This document shows, in pieces, positions 8,633-16,508 of a stretch of 64,000 bases of DNA. The position numbers and the translations under genes are program-made. Each line of letters starts with the position of its first letter. The stretch's first letter is position 1. The notes below the pieces were generated by a model, which was not told the origin of the DNA, searched no databases, and worked only from the letters and a program-made list of their open reading frames with translations. Source of the DNA: Neopararhizobium haloflavum (lineage in GTDB: Bacteria; Pseudomonadota; Alphaproteobacteria; Rhizobiales; Rhizobiaceae); assembly GCF_002750855.1 (NCBI RefSeq), contig NZ_NWUC01000008.1, positions 159,394 to 223,393 of the forward strand, read 5' to 3'.

Positions 8633-10789
8633 ATGGCTGAACGATCATTCGCAAAGGAGGTGCAGCAGCTGAAGATCGGCGCCGGCGAGGAATTTCGCGG
8701 CGAAGGCATCCTTGCCATCACCAAGGCCCTGCTGGAATGCGGTGTCGGATATGTCGGCGGCTATCAGGGTGCGCCGATCTCACATTTGATGGACGTGCTT
8801 GCCGACGCCCAGGACATCATCGGCGACCTTGGCGTGCGCTATGAGGCGAACGCCTCGGAAGCGGCCGCCGCGGCCATGCTGGCCGCCTCGGTGCACTATC
8901 CGATCCGCGGCGCCGTCGCCTTCAAGGCGCCCGTCGGCATCAATGTGGCGTCCGACGCGCTCGCCAATCTCGCCTCGGGCGGCGTGACCGGCGGCGCGCT
9001 GGTCATTATCGGCGAGGATTACGGCGAAGGCTCCTCGATCATGCAGGAGCGCAGTCACGCCTTTGCGATGAAGTCGCAAATCTGGCTGCTCGATCCCCGC
9101 CCCAATCTTCCATCCATGGTCAAGGCGGTGCGCGACGGCTTCGAACTGTCGGAAGCCTCCAACACGCCGGTGATGCTGGAACTGCGTATTCGCGCCTGTC
9201 ATGTCCACGGCGCCTTCACCGCACGTGACAACCAGCCGCCGCCGCTGAGCGTCGCCGAAGCGCTGAAGGATCCCAAGCGCAAGACCGACCGTATCGTGCT
9301 GCCGCCGGCGGCCTTCGCGCACGAGCAGGAAAAGATGACCAGGCGCTGGCCCGCGGCGGTCGACTTCATAAAGAGCCGCAAGCTCAACGAGGTCTTTGGC
9401 CCGCAGAACGGCCGTGTCGGCATCGTCCTGCAAGGTGGCATGTACAACACCGTCATCCGCGCGCTGCAGCGCCTCGGCCTTGCCGACATCTACGGCGAGA
9501 CGGATGTGCCGCTCTACGTGCTGAATGTCACCTATCCTCTCGTAGACGATGAGTTCCTCGATTTCTGCGAGGACAAGGATGCCGTGCTCGTCGTCGAGGA
9601 GGGTCAGCCGAACTACATCGAGCAGGCCCTTGGCTTCATGCTCTACAAGGCCGGCCGTCGCACGCGGCTTTGCGGCAAGGACTATCTGCCGCCGGCCGGT
9701 GAATATACCGGATCGGCGATGCTCGAGGGTCTTGGCGCCTTTCTGCGCGACAATGATGGCGAACGACTGCCGGCACGCCACCGCGCGCCCAACCGGCCGA
9801 TCGCGGAGACGCCGAGCGTCGACCTGACGAAGACCGTTCCGCCGCGCCCGCCGGGCTTTTGCACCGGCTGTCCGGAACGGCCGATCTTCGCGGCCATGAA
9901 GATGGTCGAGGAGGAAATGGGGCCGCACCAGATCGCGGCCGATATCGGCTGTCACCTGTTCTCCATCATGCCGCCCTTCGAGATCGGCGGCACGACGATG
10001 GGCTTCGGCCTCGGGCCGGCCTCGAATGCCGCCTTCGACGGCGGCGGCGAAAAACGACCGATCTCGATCATCGGCGATGGCGGGTTCTGGCACAACGGTC
10101 TGACATCGAGCGTCGGCAACGCGGTCTTCAACGAGTCCGACGGCGTGATCATGATCGTCGACAACTACTATTCCGCCGCCACGGGCGGGCAGGATGTTCT
10201 GTCGTCGCGGGCCGAGAACAAGTCGAAATCCACCAACAATTCGATCGCCGGCGCGGTGCGCGGCATCGGCGTCAAATGGGTCCGGGAGATTGACCGGACC
10301 TACGATGTCGGCAAGGTGCGCGACACGCTGAAGGAAGCCCTGACCACAAAGGAAAAGGGTCCCAAGGTCATCATCGCCTCGTCCGAATGCATGCTCAACC
10401 GCCAGCGCCGCGAAAAGCCGGCGATGGCCAGGGCGATGAAGTCGGGCGAGCGTGTGGTCAAGCCGAAATTCGGCGTCGACGAGGATGTCTGCACCGGCGA
10501 TCACGCCTGCATGCGCCTTTCGGGCTGCCCATCGCTGTCGCTCAAGAAGCTGGACGATCCGTTGCGCGACGATCCGGTCGCGGCGATCGACCAGTCCTGC
10601 GTCGGCTGCGGCAATTGCGGCGAGGTGGCGGATGCGGCGGTGCTCTGCCCGTCCTTCTACCGCGCCGACGTGGTGCACAATCCAACGGCCGGTGAGAACC
10701 GCTTCCACCGTTTCGCCAGCCGGCTCATTGCCCGGCTCCAGGCGCGGCGCGCCGCCAAACGTCTGACATTTGCGAGGCAGGGCGCATGA
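8633..10789 (+). CDS. Indolepyruvate-type 2-oxoacid:ferredoxin oxidoreductase, alpha subunit (IorA-like)
   Basis: 718 residues. The order is an N-terminal pyrimidine-binding domain (YVGGYQGAPISHLMD near residue 45), a middle domain, CTGCPERP near 410, the thiamine-diphosphate motif GDGGFWHNGLTSSVGN near 481, and a C-terminal ferredoxin-like domain. The second cluster motif CVGCGNCG...CP (from residue 656) is complete. The first (from residue 620) reads CTGD-x2-C-x5-CP: Asp replaces the second Cys. The enzyme oxidatively decarboxylates aryl- or branched 2-oxoacids to acyl-CoA. It overlaps the beta-subunit gene by 4 bp and shares a promoter element with the TRAP operon, so the imported solute is probably its substrate or precursor. 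Confidence 0.9.
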   Translation: MAERSFAKEVQQLKIGAGEEFRGEGILAITKALLECGVGYVGGYQGAPISHLMDVLADAQDIIGDLGVRYEANASEAAAAAMLAASVHYPIRGAVAFKAPVGINVASDALANLASGGVTGGALVIIGEDYGEGSSIMQERSHAFAMKSQIWLLDPRPNLPSMVKAVRDGFELSEASNTPVMLELRIRACHVHGAFTARDNQPPPLSVAEALKDPKRKTDRIVLPPAAFAHEQEKMTRRWPAAVDFIKSRKLNEVFGPQNGRVGIVLQGGMYNTVIRALQRLGLADIYGETDVPLYVLNVTYPLVDDEFLDFCEDKDAVLVVEEGQPNYIEQALGFMLYKAGRRTRLCGKDYLPPAGEYTGSAMLEGLGAFLRDNDGERLPARHRAPNRPIAETPSVDLTKTVPPRPPGFCTGCPERPIFAAMKMVEEEMGPHQIAADIGCHLFSIMPPFEIGGTTMGFGLGPASNAAFDGGGEKRPISIIGDGGFWHNGLTSSVGNAVFNESDGVIMIVDNYYSAATGGQDVLSSRAENKSKSTNNSIAGAVRGIGVKWVREIDRTYDVGKVRDTLKEALTTKEKGPKVIIASSECMLNRQRREKPAMARAMKSGERVVKPKFGVDEDVCTGDHACMRLSGCPSLSLKKLDDPLRDDPVAAIDQSCVGCGNCGEVADAAVLCPSFYRADVVHNPTAGENRFHRFASRLIARLQARRAAKRLTFARQGA

Positions 10790-12390
10790 CAACCCATATC
10801 CGTGATTTCGTGCCGGAGGGCGGGCGGCCCGCACCCGAAGGATTGATCAAGCTGGCCGTGCTCGCGGTCGGCGGCCAGGGTGGCGGTGTCCTGTCAAACT
10901 GGATCGTCGACCTTGCCGAGCAGAACGGCTACCGGGCACAGACCACGTCGGTTCCCGGTGTGGCCCAGCGTACCGGCGCGACCATCTACTATGTCGAGAT
11001 GATGCCCGACGAGGGGCGCGAGCCGGTGTTCGCACTGATGCCTTCGCCCGGCGATGTCGACATCCTGATCGCCGCCGAGATCATGGAGGCGGGACGCGCC
11101 ATCACGCGCGGCTTCGTCACATCGGACCGCACGACGCTGATTGCCTCCAGCCACCGCATGTACGCCGTATCGGAGAAGATCGTTCCCGGTGACGGGCGCG
11201 CCGGGACCGAAGCGGTGCTGCCGGTGGCGGCGGAAATGTCGCGCGCCTTCATCTGCTTCGACATGGAGCAGGTGGCGGCGGCGGCCAAGAGCCACATCTC
11301 CGCCAGCCTCTTCGGCGCGCTCGCCGGATCCGGCGCCCTGCCCTTCGAACGCGAGGCCTACGAGCAGACCATCCGTGCCTCGGGGCGTGGCGTCGAAGCA
11401 AGCCTCAAGGCCTTCGCCAGCGCCTACGATCGTGCTGGCGGTGCGGTCGAACCCGCGCCCGAGCCGGCCCCTGCGATTGCGCTCGCCGCCGCTCCTGCGC
11501 CTGCCGGCCCGTCGGGGCTCGTCGAAGTCTGGGCCGGGCTGACGGCCAGGATCGCCCTGCTGCCGGCGACTGCGCAGGACATGGTACGGCGCGGTGTCGA
11601 AAAGGTCGTCGATTTCCAGGATGTCGACTATGGCGACGAATATCTTGCCGCGGTCGAGAAAGCGGCGGCACGCGACGCGGACCATGGCGGTGCGATGCAT
11701 CAGTTCGCCTTCACAGTGGCGCTGGCCAAGCATCTCGCCAATGCGATGTGCTACGATGATGTGATCCGTGTGGCCGATCTCAAGACGCGCGGCTCGCGCT
11801 TTGCCCGCGTGCGCGCCGATGTCGGGGTCGGGGACGATGCTGTCGTCAAGATCACCGAATTCATGCATCCGCGCGCGGAGGAGATCTGCGGCATGATGCC
11901 GGCCCGCCTCGGGCGCCGCGTCGAGGCCAGCCCGCGCGTCTTCGGCTTGATCGACCGGCTGTTCAATCGCGGAAGACGGGTGCGCACCGACGCCCCCCTT
12001 CCCTTCCTCATGCTATACGGGCTTGCCGGCATGCGCCGCTTTCGCCGCTCGTTGCTGCGTCACGAGATGGAATGCGACCACCGCGCACGCTGGCTGGCAC
12101 GCGCCTATGAGGCGCTCGACCACGATTATGCGCTGGCGGTCGAACTGATCAATTGCCGGCGGCTGGTGAAGGGCTATAGCGACACCCATGCGCGCGGTCT
12201 TTCGAAATTCGACCGGGTGCTGGATGCAGCCCGCCTGGTCGAGGACCGCGTCGATGCCGCCGACTGGGTCCGCCGGCTGCGCGATGCGGCACTGAAGGAC
12301 GAGAAGGGCACGGAACTCGACGGTGCGGTTGCGACCATCCGTTCCTTCGTGGGGGACGACGCCGATCGGACCACTTCCGCGCAGAGCTGA
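10786..12390 (+). CDS. Indolepyruvate oxidoreductase beta-subunit family protein (long form)
   Basis: 534 residues. The first 200 are the gamma/beta domain of 2-oxoacid oxidoreductases (VLAVGGQGGGVLSNWIVDLA, then TTSVPGVAQRTGATIYYVE). An Ala/Pro-rich linker around 220-240 (AVEPAPEPAPAIALAAAPAPAG) leads into a further 280-residue helical domain seen in proteobacterial long-form IorB proteins. Archaeal beta subunits have only the first part. Starts with ATGA overlapping the alpha stop, so the two subunits are translationally coupled. The function of the added domain is unknown to me. Confidence 0.87.
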   Translation: MTTHIRDFVPEGGRPAPEGLIKLAVLAVGGQGGGVLSNWIVDLAEQNGYRAQTTSVPGVAQRTGATIYYVEMMPDEGREPVFALMPSPGDVDILIAAEIMEAGRAITRGFVTSDRTTLIASSHRMYAVSEKIVPGDGRAGTEAVLPVAAEMSRAFICFDMEQVAAAAKSHISASLFGALAGSGALPFEREAYEQTIRASGRGVEASLKAFASAYDRAGGAVEPAPEPAPAIALAAAPAPAGPSGLVEVWAGLTARIALLPATAQDMVRRGVEKVVDFQDVDYGDEYLAAVEKAAARDADHGGAMHQFAFTVALAKHLANAMCYDDVIRVADLKTRGSRFARVRADVGVGDDAVVKITEFMHPRAEEICGMMPARLGRRVEASPRVFGLIDRLFNRGRRVRTDAPLPFLMLYGLAGMRRFRRSLLRHEMECDHRARWLARAYEALDHDYALAVELINCRRLVKGYSDTHARGLSKFDRVLDAARLVEDRVDAADWVRRLRDAALKDEKGTELDGAVATIRSFVGDDADRTTSAQS

Positions 12391-12454
12391 AGCGTTCTAA
12401 GGAAAGAGTTGGAAACAATGCCTTTTCGCGGCCCCTGCATCGATCGAGACAAGC

Positions 12455-12994
12455 ATGAGCAGTCATCCCGAACACAACCGTTCCGCGCAGCAGGACTCCC
12501 AAGCGCGCGGTACGCGGCATGTCGAGGTCGAGGGCACCGGCGTGGTGCTGGAACGGATTCTGCCGTATCTGGCCAACCGGCTTACCTTCCGCATGAACCA
12601 GCTGCTCAACAAGGATTTGCGCAGACATGGTCTGACCATCGCGAACTGGCGCGTTCTTGCGGTGCTCGATTTCAACGAGAAGGCCTCGGTCAACGAGCTG
12701 GCGAACTATGCCATGATCGAGCAGTCGACGCTCAGCCGGCTGATCATGCGCATGGAAGCCGACGGTCTGTTGCGGCGCGAACGCGTGGATGCCGACGGGC
12801 GGGTGCGCTCCATCTCGATGACGCCGGCCGGGCGGCGCAAATACGAAACGGTCAGGGCGCTCACCCTCGCCCACGCCGAGCGCGCCACGATCGGATTGAG
12901 CGCGGAGGAGAAGGCCGTCTTCGAGCGTGTCATCTCGGTCATGCGCGCCAATCTGGAAAAGCATCCCCTGCCGCGCACCATCGAGCCGACCTAG
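12455..12994 (+). CDS. MarR family transcriptional regulator
   Basis: 179 residues. After a 30-residue polar N-terminus comes a MarR winged helix: LTIANWRVLAVLDFNEKASVNELANYAMIEQSTLSRLIMRMEADGLL, with the wing RERVDADGRVRSISMT. It lies 64 bp after the oxidoreductase genes on the same strand and is a good candidate for binding the shared 17-bp element at 5678 and 8597. Its stop overlaps, by 4 bp (CTAG), the stop of a second MarR gene on the opposite strand. Confidence 0.9.
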   Translation: MSSHPEHNRSAQQDSQARGTRHVEVEGTGVVLERILPYLANRLTFRMNQLLNKDLRRHGLTIANWRVLAVLDFNEKASVNELANYAMIEQSTLSRLIMRMEADGLLRRERVDADGRVRSISMTPAGRRKYETVRALTLAHAERATIGLSAEEKAVFERVISVMRANLEKHPLPRTIEPT

Positions 12995-13500
12995 CGCTCG
13001 CGCTGGCGCAGCGACACGATCAGCGTCTTGAGGACGCGCAGCAGCGCATTCTTGTCGTCGGCGCCGACGATGGTCTCCAGGCGGTCGGAATGGATCTTCG
13101 CCTTGGCGGCGATCCGGCCATAGACGGCCTGGCCCTTGGCCGTCACCTCGCTGGCGTAGGACCGACGGTCGTCGGGCAGCCGCCGGCGTTCGATCAGACC
13201 GTCGTCTTCCAGAAGGCGCAGCGCTGTCGTCACGCTGGACTTGTCGCGGCCGGCCGCGCGGCTCAGTTCGGTCTGCGTTATGCCGGGGTTTTCGACGATG
13301 AGCGAGAGAAGCGCGAAACTGCCCGGTTTCAGCGAATCGGCGCCGAGTTCCTGGGTGAAGTCCTGAAAGGCTTCCTCATAGGCGAGCCGAAGGTAATAGC
13401 CGATGAAATCGTCGAGCAGGCCGAGCTTGATCGCCTCGTTCTCCACCACGCGCAGTGATGGTGATGCCGTGTCCGCTACTCCCGGTCCGCTTCGCTCCAT
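12991..13500 (-). CDS. MarR family transcriptional regulator (second, convergent)
   Basis: 169 residues. The winged-helix part reads ALLSLIVENPGITQTELSRAAGRDKSSVTTALRLLEDDGLI with wing RRRLPDDRRSYASEVT. It is not closely similar to the MarR gene it converges with. It lies downstream of the enolase-superfamily gene on the same strand but behind a strong hairpin (13587-13611), so it is probably expressed separately. Its targets may be this hydroxyacid cluster or the neighbouring TRAP/oxidoreductase set; sequence does not decide. Confidence 0.9.
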   Translation of the reverse strand: MERSGPGVADTASPSLRVVENEAIKLGLLDDFIGYYLRLAYEEAFQDFTQELGADSLKPGSFALLSLIVENPGITQTELSRAAGRDKSSVTTALRLLEDDGLIERRRLPDDRRSYASEVTAKGQAVYGRIAAKAKIHSDRLETIVGADDKNALLRVLKTLIVSLRQRER

Positions 13501-13586
13501 CCGGTCTCGTCCTTCCTGCTCGTGCCTGGTTCATCCGCATAGCACTGACGATCGGGGTCGTGCCACCGTTTCGGCACGTCATGCGT

Positions 13587-13611
13587 GTGCGGCGCGCGAA
13601 ACGCGCCGCAC
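13587..13611 (-). terminator. Strong hairpin, probable terminator of the enolase-superfamily gene
   Basis: Two perfect 10-bp GC-rich arms (GTGCGGCGCG / CGCGCCGCAC) around a 5-nt loop, 7 bp past the stop of the gene ending at 13619. No T-run follows on the minus strand, so termination may be Rho-assisted or the hairpin may protect the 3' end. Confidence 0.55.
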
Positions 13612-13618
13612 GGATTGC

Positions 13619-14779
13619 TTACCCCTTGCCCGCGCCACGCGAGGTTTCGCGGCTCGCGAAATCCTTGAGGGCATCGCGATTGGCCTCGAAGCCAAGGCCG
13701 GGCGTGTCCGGCAGCGCCAGCATCGAGCCGTTGCGCTGCGGCAGGCCCTTGTAGAGTTCCTCGCACATCGCCACCGAAATGAGGTGCCATTCGACCAGGC
13801 CGCCATTGGCGAGGCCGGCATGCAGATGCATGTTGTGGAACGGAAAGGCGCCGCCATTGGCGATCTCGACATTGTGCGCCTGGGCCATGCCGGCGATCTT
13901 CGTGGCCGCGGTGAAGCCGCCGCAGATAACGACGTTCGGCTGGATGACGTCGACCGCGCCGCCGGCGATGAGATCGCGAAAGCGGAACAGCTGTCCCTCG
14001 TTCTGGCCGGCGGCAACGCGCATGCCGGAGCGCTCGCGCAGGTCGCGCATGCGGCCGATATCGTTGTCGCGCACCGGCTCCTCGAAGAAGCTCACGTCAT
14101 GGTCACGCATCGCGTCGGCGAGCCAACGGGCCGATCCGGCATCGAGGCTGCAATTGGCATCGACATAAAGTTCGCCGTCGCTGCCGATCGCTTCGCGCAC
14201 GGTCCGCACGCGCTCGACATCCTCCAGGATGACGCTTCTGAGCGAGCGGCCCTGGTCGCGCCGTGCCAGCGCCTGATGCCCGACGACCATCTTGAAGCGC
14301 TCGACTCCGTCGGCCTTGAGGTGGCGGGCCGCATCGCCGAGCTGGTCGCGGTCGAAAGCGCCGAAGCCGAAGGTCACATAGAGCGGGACCTCGCGGCGCG
14401 CGCCGCCAAGCAGGCGCCAGCAGGGCTGGCCCGTGACCTTGCCGAGGATATCCCAGAGCGCCAGGTCGATGGCCGAGGCGACGTGACTTGCGTATCCGGT
14501 CTGTCCGCGCGGCGTCAAAAGCCAGTAGAGCCGCTCGGCGATCAGTTCGCGGTCGAGCGCGTCGAGGCCGACGATATTGGGAGCGGCAACCTCCTTGACG
14601 ATCGCGGCGGCGACCTCCTCATCGGTAATCGCGGTATAGCCATAGCCGGTGACGCCGTCGGCGGTCTCCACTTCCACGACCATGCAGGAAAGCGCCGTCG
14701 AGGCTTCCGCCGCGCCGAGCTTGAGGCTGGCAGGGATGAAGGCCGGATAAGCGGTGATCTGTTTGATTTCGAGGTTCAC
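13619..14779 (-). CDS. Mandelate racemase/muconate lactonizing enzyme family protein (enolase superfamily)
   Basis: 386 residues from GTG 14779, which has GGGGAC 5 nt upstream; an ATG at 14791 adds four residues without a good site. The N-terminal capping domain is followed by the barrel. Metal ligands Asp (DANCS) and Glu (FFEEPV) are present, but the usual third Glu is replaced by Gln (AAGQNEG). The Lys-x-Lys base motif reads FKMV, keeping only one Lys. The late His (FPFHN) and Glu (LVEWH) remain. This argues for a dehydratase or other reaction needing one Lys or the His base rather than a true racemase. It is divergent from the TctCBA importer and hydroxyacid oxidase, suggesting a sugar-acid or hydroxyacid substrate. 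Confidence 0.85.
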   Translation of the reverse strand: MNLEIKQITAYPAFIPASLKLGAAEASTALSCMVVEVETADGVTGYGYTAITDEEVAAAIVKEVAAPNIVGLDALDRELIAERLYWLLTPRGQTGYASHVASAIDLALWDILGKVTGQPCWRLLGGARREVPLYVTFGFGAFDRDQLGDAARHLKADGVERFKMVVGHQALARRDQGRSLRSVILEDVERVRTVREAIGSDGELYVDANCSLDAGSARWLADAMRDHDVSFFEEPVRDNDIGRMRDLRERSGMRVAAGQNEGQLFRFRDLIAGGAVDVIQPNVVICGGFTAATKIAGMAQAHNVEIANGGAFPFHNMHLHAGLANGGLVEWHLISVAMCEELYKGLPQRNGSMLALPDTPGLGFEANRDALKDFASRETSRGAGKG

Positions 14780-14800
14780 GCACGTCCCCATTTTCCACGC

Positions 14801-14817
14801 GTGGCAATGGTTGCCAC
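14801..14817. promoter_or_regulatory. Inverted repeat GTGGCAA-N3-TTGCCAC, candidate operator
   Basis: Perfect 7-bp arms, 22 bp upstream of the enolase-superfamily GTG start and overlapping the expected 5' end of its message. A second palindrome (14853-14868) sits toward the divergent tctC gene. The cognate regulator is not known; the MarR gene at 12991 is the closest candidate. Confidence 0.5.
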
Positions 14818-14852
14818 AAAATCGTCTCGTTCAAGATAGTTGACATTGAGAA

Positions 14853-14868
14853 AGTTGGATATCAAACT
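14853..14868. promoter_or_regulatory. Imperfect palindrome downstream of a TTGACA box, divergent promoter region
   Basis: AGTTGGATATCAAACT is palindromic except for one symmetric pair. A consensus -35 TTGACA is at 14840-14845 on the plus strand, so the palindrome fills the spacer and -10 region of the probable tctCBA promoter. No clear -10 hexamer was found. Confidence 0.45.
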
Positions 14869-14888
14869 GATTGCTGTTGATCAAGCAA

Positions 14889-14909
14889 GAGACCGGCAAA
14901 TTCGGTCTC
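14889..14909 (+). promoter_or_regulatory. Leader inverted repeat before tctC (GAGACCG-N7-CGGTCTC)
   Basis: Perfect 7-bp arms with a 7-nt loop, 33 bp before the tctC ATG and just ahead of its GGGAGGA ribosome site. It could be an operator or a small leader hairpin. Confidence 0.4.
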
Positions 14910-14941
14910 CGACATGCACAGAGAATTCTGGGAGGAATGAC

Positions 14942-15901
14942 ATGAGATTGGTGACAACCGCGCTTCTCGGCGCGATCGTAGGGCTGGCTGGTACGGCGGC
15001 TGCCCATGCCGAGTTTCCCGAAAAGCCGATCCGTCTGGTGATCCCGTTCGGGGCCGGCGGCGGCAGCGACGGCCTTGCCCGTGCCGTCCAGGCGGCGATC
15101 GAGAAGAACGACCTGCTTCCGGTCCCGCTGGTGGTGGTGAATGCGGAAGGAGCTGCCGGCACCGTCGGCTCGCGCCAGGTTCTCGATGCCGAGCCGGATG
15201 GGTACACCATCCTGCAGATCCACCAGGAAATGTTCGCCGTCTCGGCCGTTGGCCGCGTCGAGTACACGCCCGACGATTTCGAGCCGATCATCCAGGCGAC
15301 GCAGGGCTGCATGTATCTCGCCGTGCCGGTCGATTCGGAGTTCACCTCGCTTGAGGACCTGATCGCGCATGCCAAGGAAAATCCGGGCGCGTTGAAGCAG
15401 GCCGACGATATCGGCGGCGTGACCCATTTTCCGTCCGCGCAGCTGATGCGCCAGGCGGACGCGGAATGGACCATCGTGCCGACCGGCGCGACATCGGCGC
15501 GCTTCGCCGCGCTCAAGGGTGGCTTTGCCGACATGGCGCTGATGTCCGCTCCGTGGCTCGACCGCGGCAAGGAAGACCTGCGCGCTCTGGCATCGCTCAC
15601 CGAGGAACGCTTCGAGGCCGCGCCGGACCTTCCGACCGCCAAGGAACTCGGCTACGACGTGACCTCGTGCCTTGCCCGCCGCTACTGGGCGCCGGCCGGT
15701 ACCCCGCAGGAGAACATCGACATTCTCGCCGATGCGATCGAGGCGGCCGTCCAGACCGACGAGGTTCAGCAGTACATCGCGGAAAGCAATGAAGAGACCG
15801 TGCTGCTGCGCGGTGAGGAATTGCGCGAAGCGGTCAAGGCGGACTACCAGAGCTTCGTCGACGTCGCCGACGTCGTGCGCGGCAGCGCCCCGAAGCAATA
15901 A
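14942..15901 (+). CDS. Tripartite tricarboxylate-type transporter substrate-binding protein (TctC/Bug family)
   Basis: 319 residues from ATG 14942, preceded by GGGAGGA; the frame open from 14840 includes non-coding leader. Signal peptide ends about residue 22 (AAAHAEFPEKPI). The Bug-family opening FPEKPIRLVIPFGAGGGSDGLAR and the central GTVGSRQVLDAEPDGYTIL segment are typical. The protein binds a carboxylate in the periplasm for the TctBA permease encoded downstream. Bug proteins are very diverse, so the ligand cannot be named; a hydroxycarboxylate fits the neighbouring hydroxyacid oxidase. Confidence 0.9.
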   Translation: MRLVTTALLGAIVGLAGTAAAHAEFPEKPIRLVIPFGAGGGSDGLARAVQAAIEKNDLLPVPLVVVNAEGAAGTVGSRQVLDAEPDGYTILQIHQEMFAVSAVGRVEYTPDDFEPIIQATQGCMYLAVPVDSEFTSLEDLIAHAKENPGALKQADDIGGVTHFPSAQLMRQADAEWTIVPTGATSARFAALKGGFADMALMSAPWLDRGKEDLRALASLTEERFEAAPDLPTAKELGYDVTSCLARRYWAPAGTPQENIDILADAIEAAVQTDEVQQYIAESNEETVLLRGEELREAVKADYQSFVDVADVVRGSAPKQ

Positions 15902-15920
15902 GCCATCGTCGATCCGCTGG

Positions 15921-15945
15921 AGGGATGCCCTTGTGCGGCATCCCT
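15921..15945 (+). terminator. Intercistronic hairpin between tctC and tctB
   Basis: AGGGATGCC / GGCATCCCT arms (9 bp, perfect) with a 7-nt loop, followed by CTTTG. Hairpins after binding-protein genes commonly cut transcription or stabilise the upstream message so that more binding protein than permease is made. Confidence 0.6.
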
Positions 15946-15973
15946 CTTTGCCATTCTTTGAAAGGCTGCAGCG

Positions 15974-16453
15974 ATGAACGCATTGCGTCACCGTCCCGCC
16001 GAAGTCATCTTCCTCGTCGTCGCCTTCATCCTCGGCGTCATGGCGCTTCAAGGCGCCTCGACCCTGCCGCCGCCTTTCTACGAAAAGCTCGGGCCGGCGG
16101 CCTTTCCCCGCGCGATCGGCGTCATCATCCTGGCTCTTGCGGGCATGAAGCTCATTTCGACCCTCGTTCGTCCGCTGCCCCCGGCGCCGGTTGACCCAGA
16201 GGCGGATGCAGCGCCGGCACGGGACTACGGGCGGGCATTCGGCATGTTCGTTCTGATGTGGGTCTATCTCGGCGCCATGTCCTATCGGCTTGCCGATTTC
16301 CGGATCACGACGGCGCTGTTCCTGTTCGCGGCGATGTGGCTTGCAGCCGGCCGATCGAAGGTGGTGACGCTGGTCCTGATGCTGGCGGCGTGTATCGCGC
16401 TCAGCCTCGGCATGGATTTCTTCTTCCGGAAGTTCTTCTTCCTCGACCTTTGA
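15974..16453 (+). CDS. TctB family small membrane subunit
   Basis: 159 residues with four hydrophobic segments, matching TctB size and layout. It opens with a polar stretch then IFLVVAFILGVMALQGAS, and near residue 45 has PAAFPRAIGVIILALAGMKL. It sits between TctC and TctA genes as in other tripartite tricarboxylate importers. TctB is poorly conserved, so the call leans on position as well as topology. Confidence 0.85.
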   Translation: MNALRHRPAEVIFLVVAFILGVMALQGASTLPPPFYEKLGPAAFPRAIGVIILALAGMKLISTLVRPLPPAPVDPEADAAPARDYGRAFGMFVLMWVYLGAMSYRLADFRITTALFLFAAMWLAAGRSKVVTLVLMLAACIALSLGMDFFFRKFFFLDL

Positions 16454-16508
16454 CACCGCGGCGATCCCGATCGCACCAAGCAGCAGCATCGCGGAAGGTT
16501 TTCCCCTC

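Noticed and set aside
12409-13458. Long plus-strand open frame spanning both MarR genes
   Set aside because: It reads through one MarR gene out of frame and antisense to the other; the two MarR frames have clear winged-helix motifs and ribosome sites.
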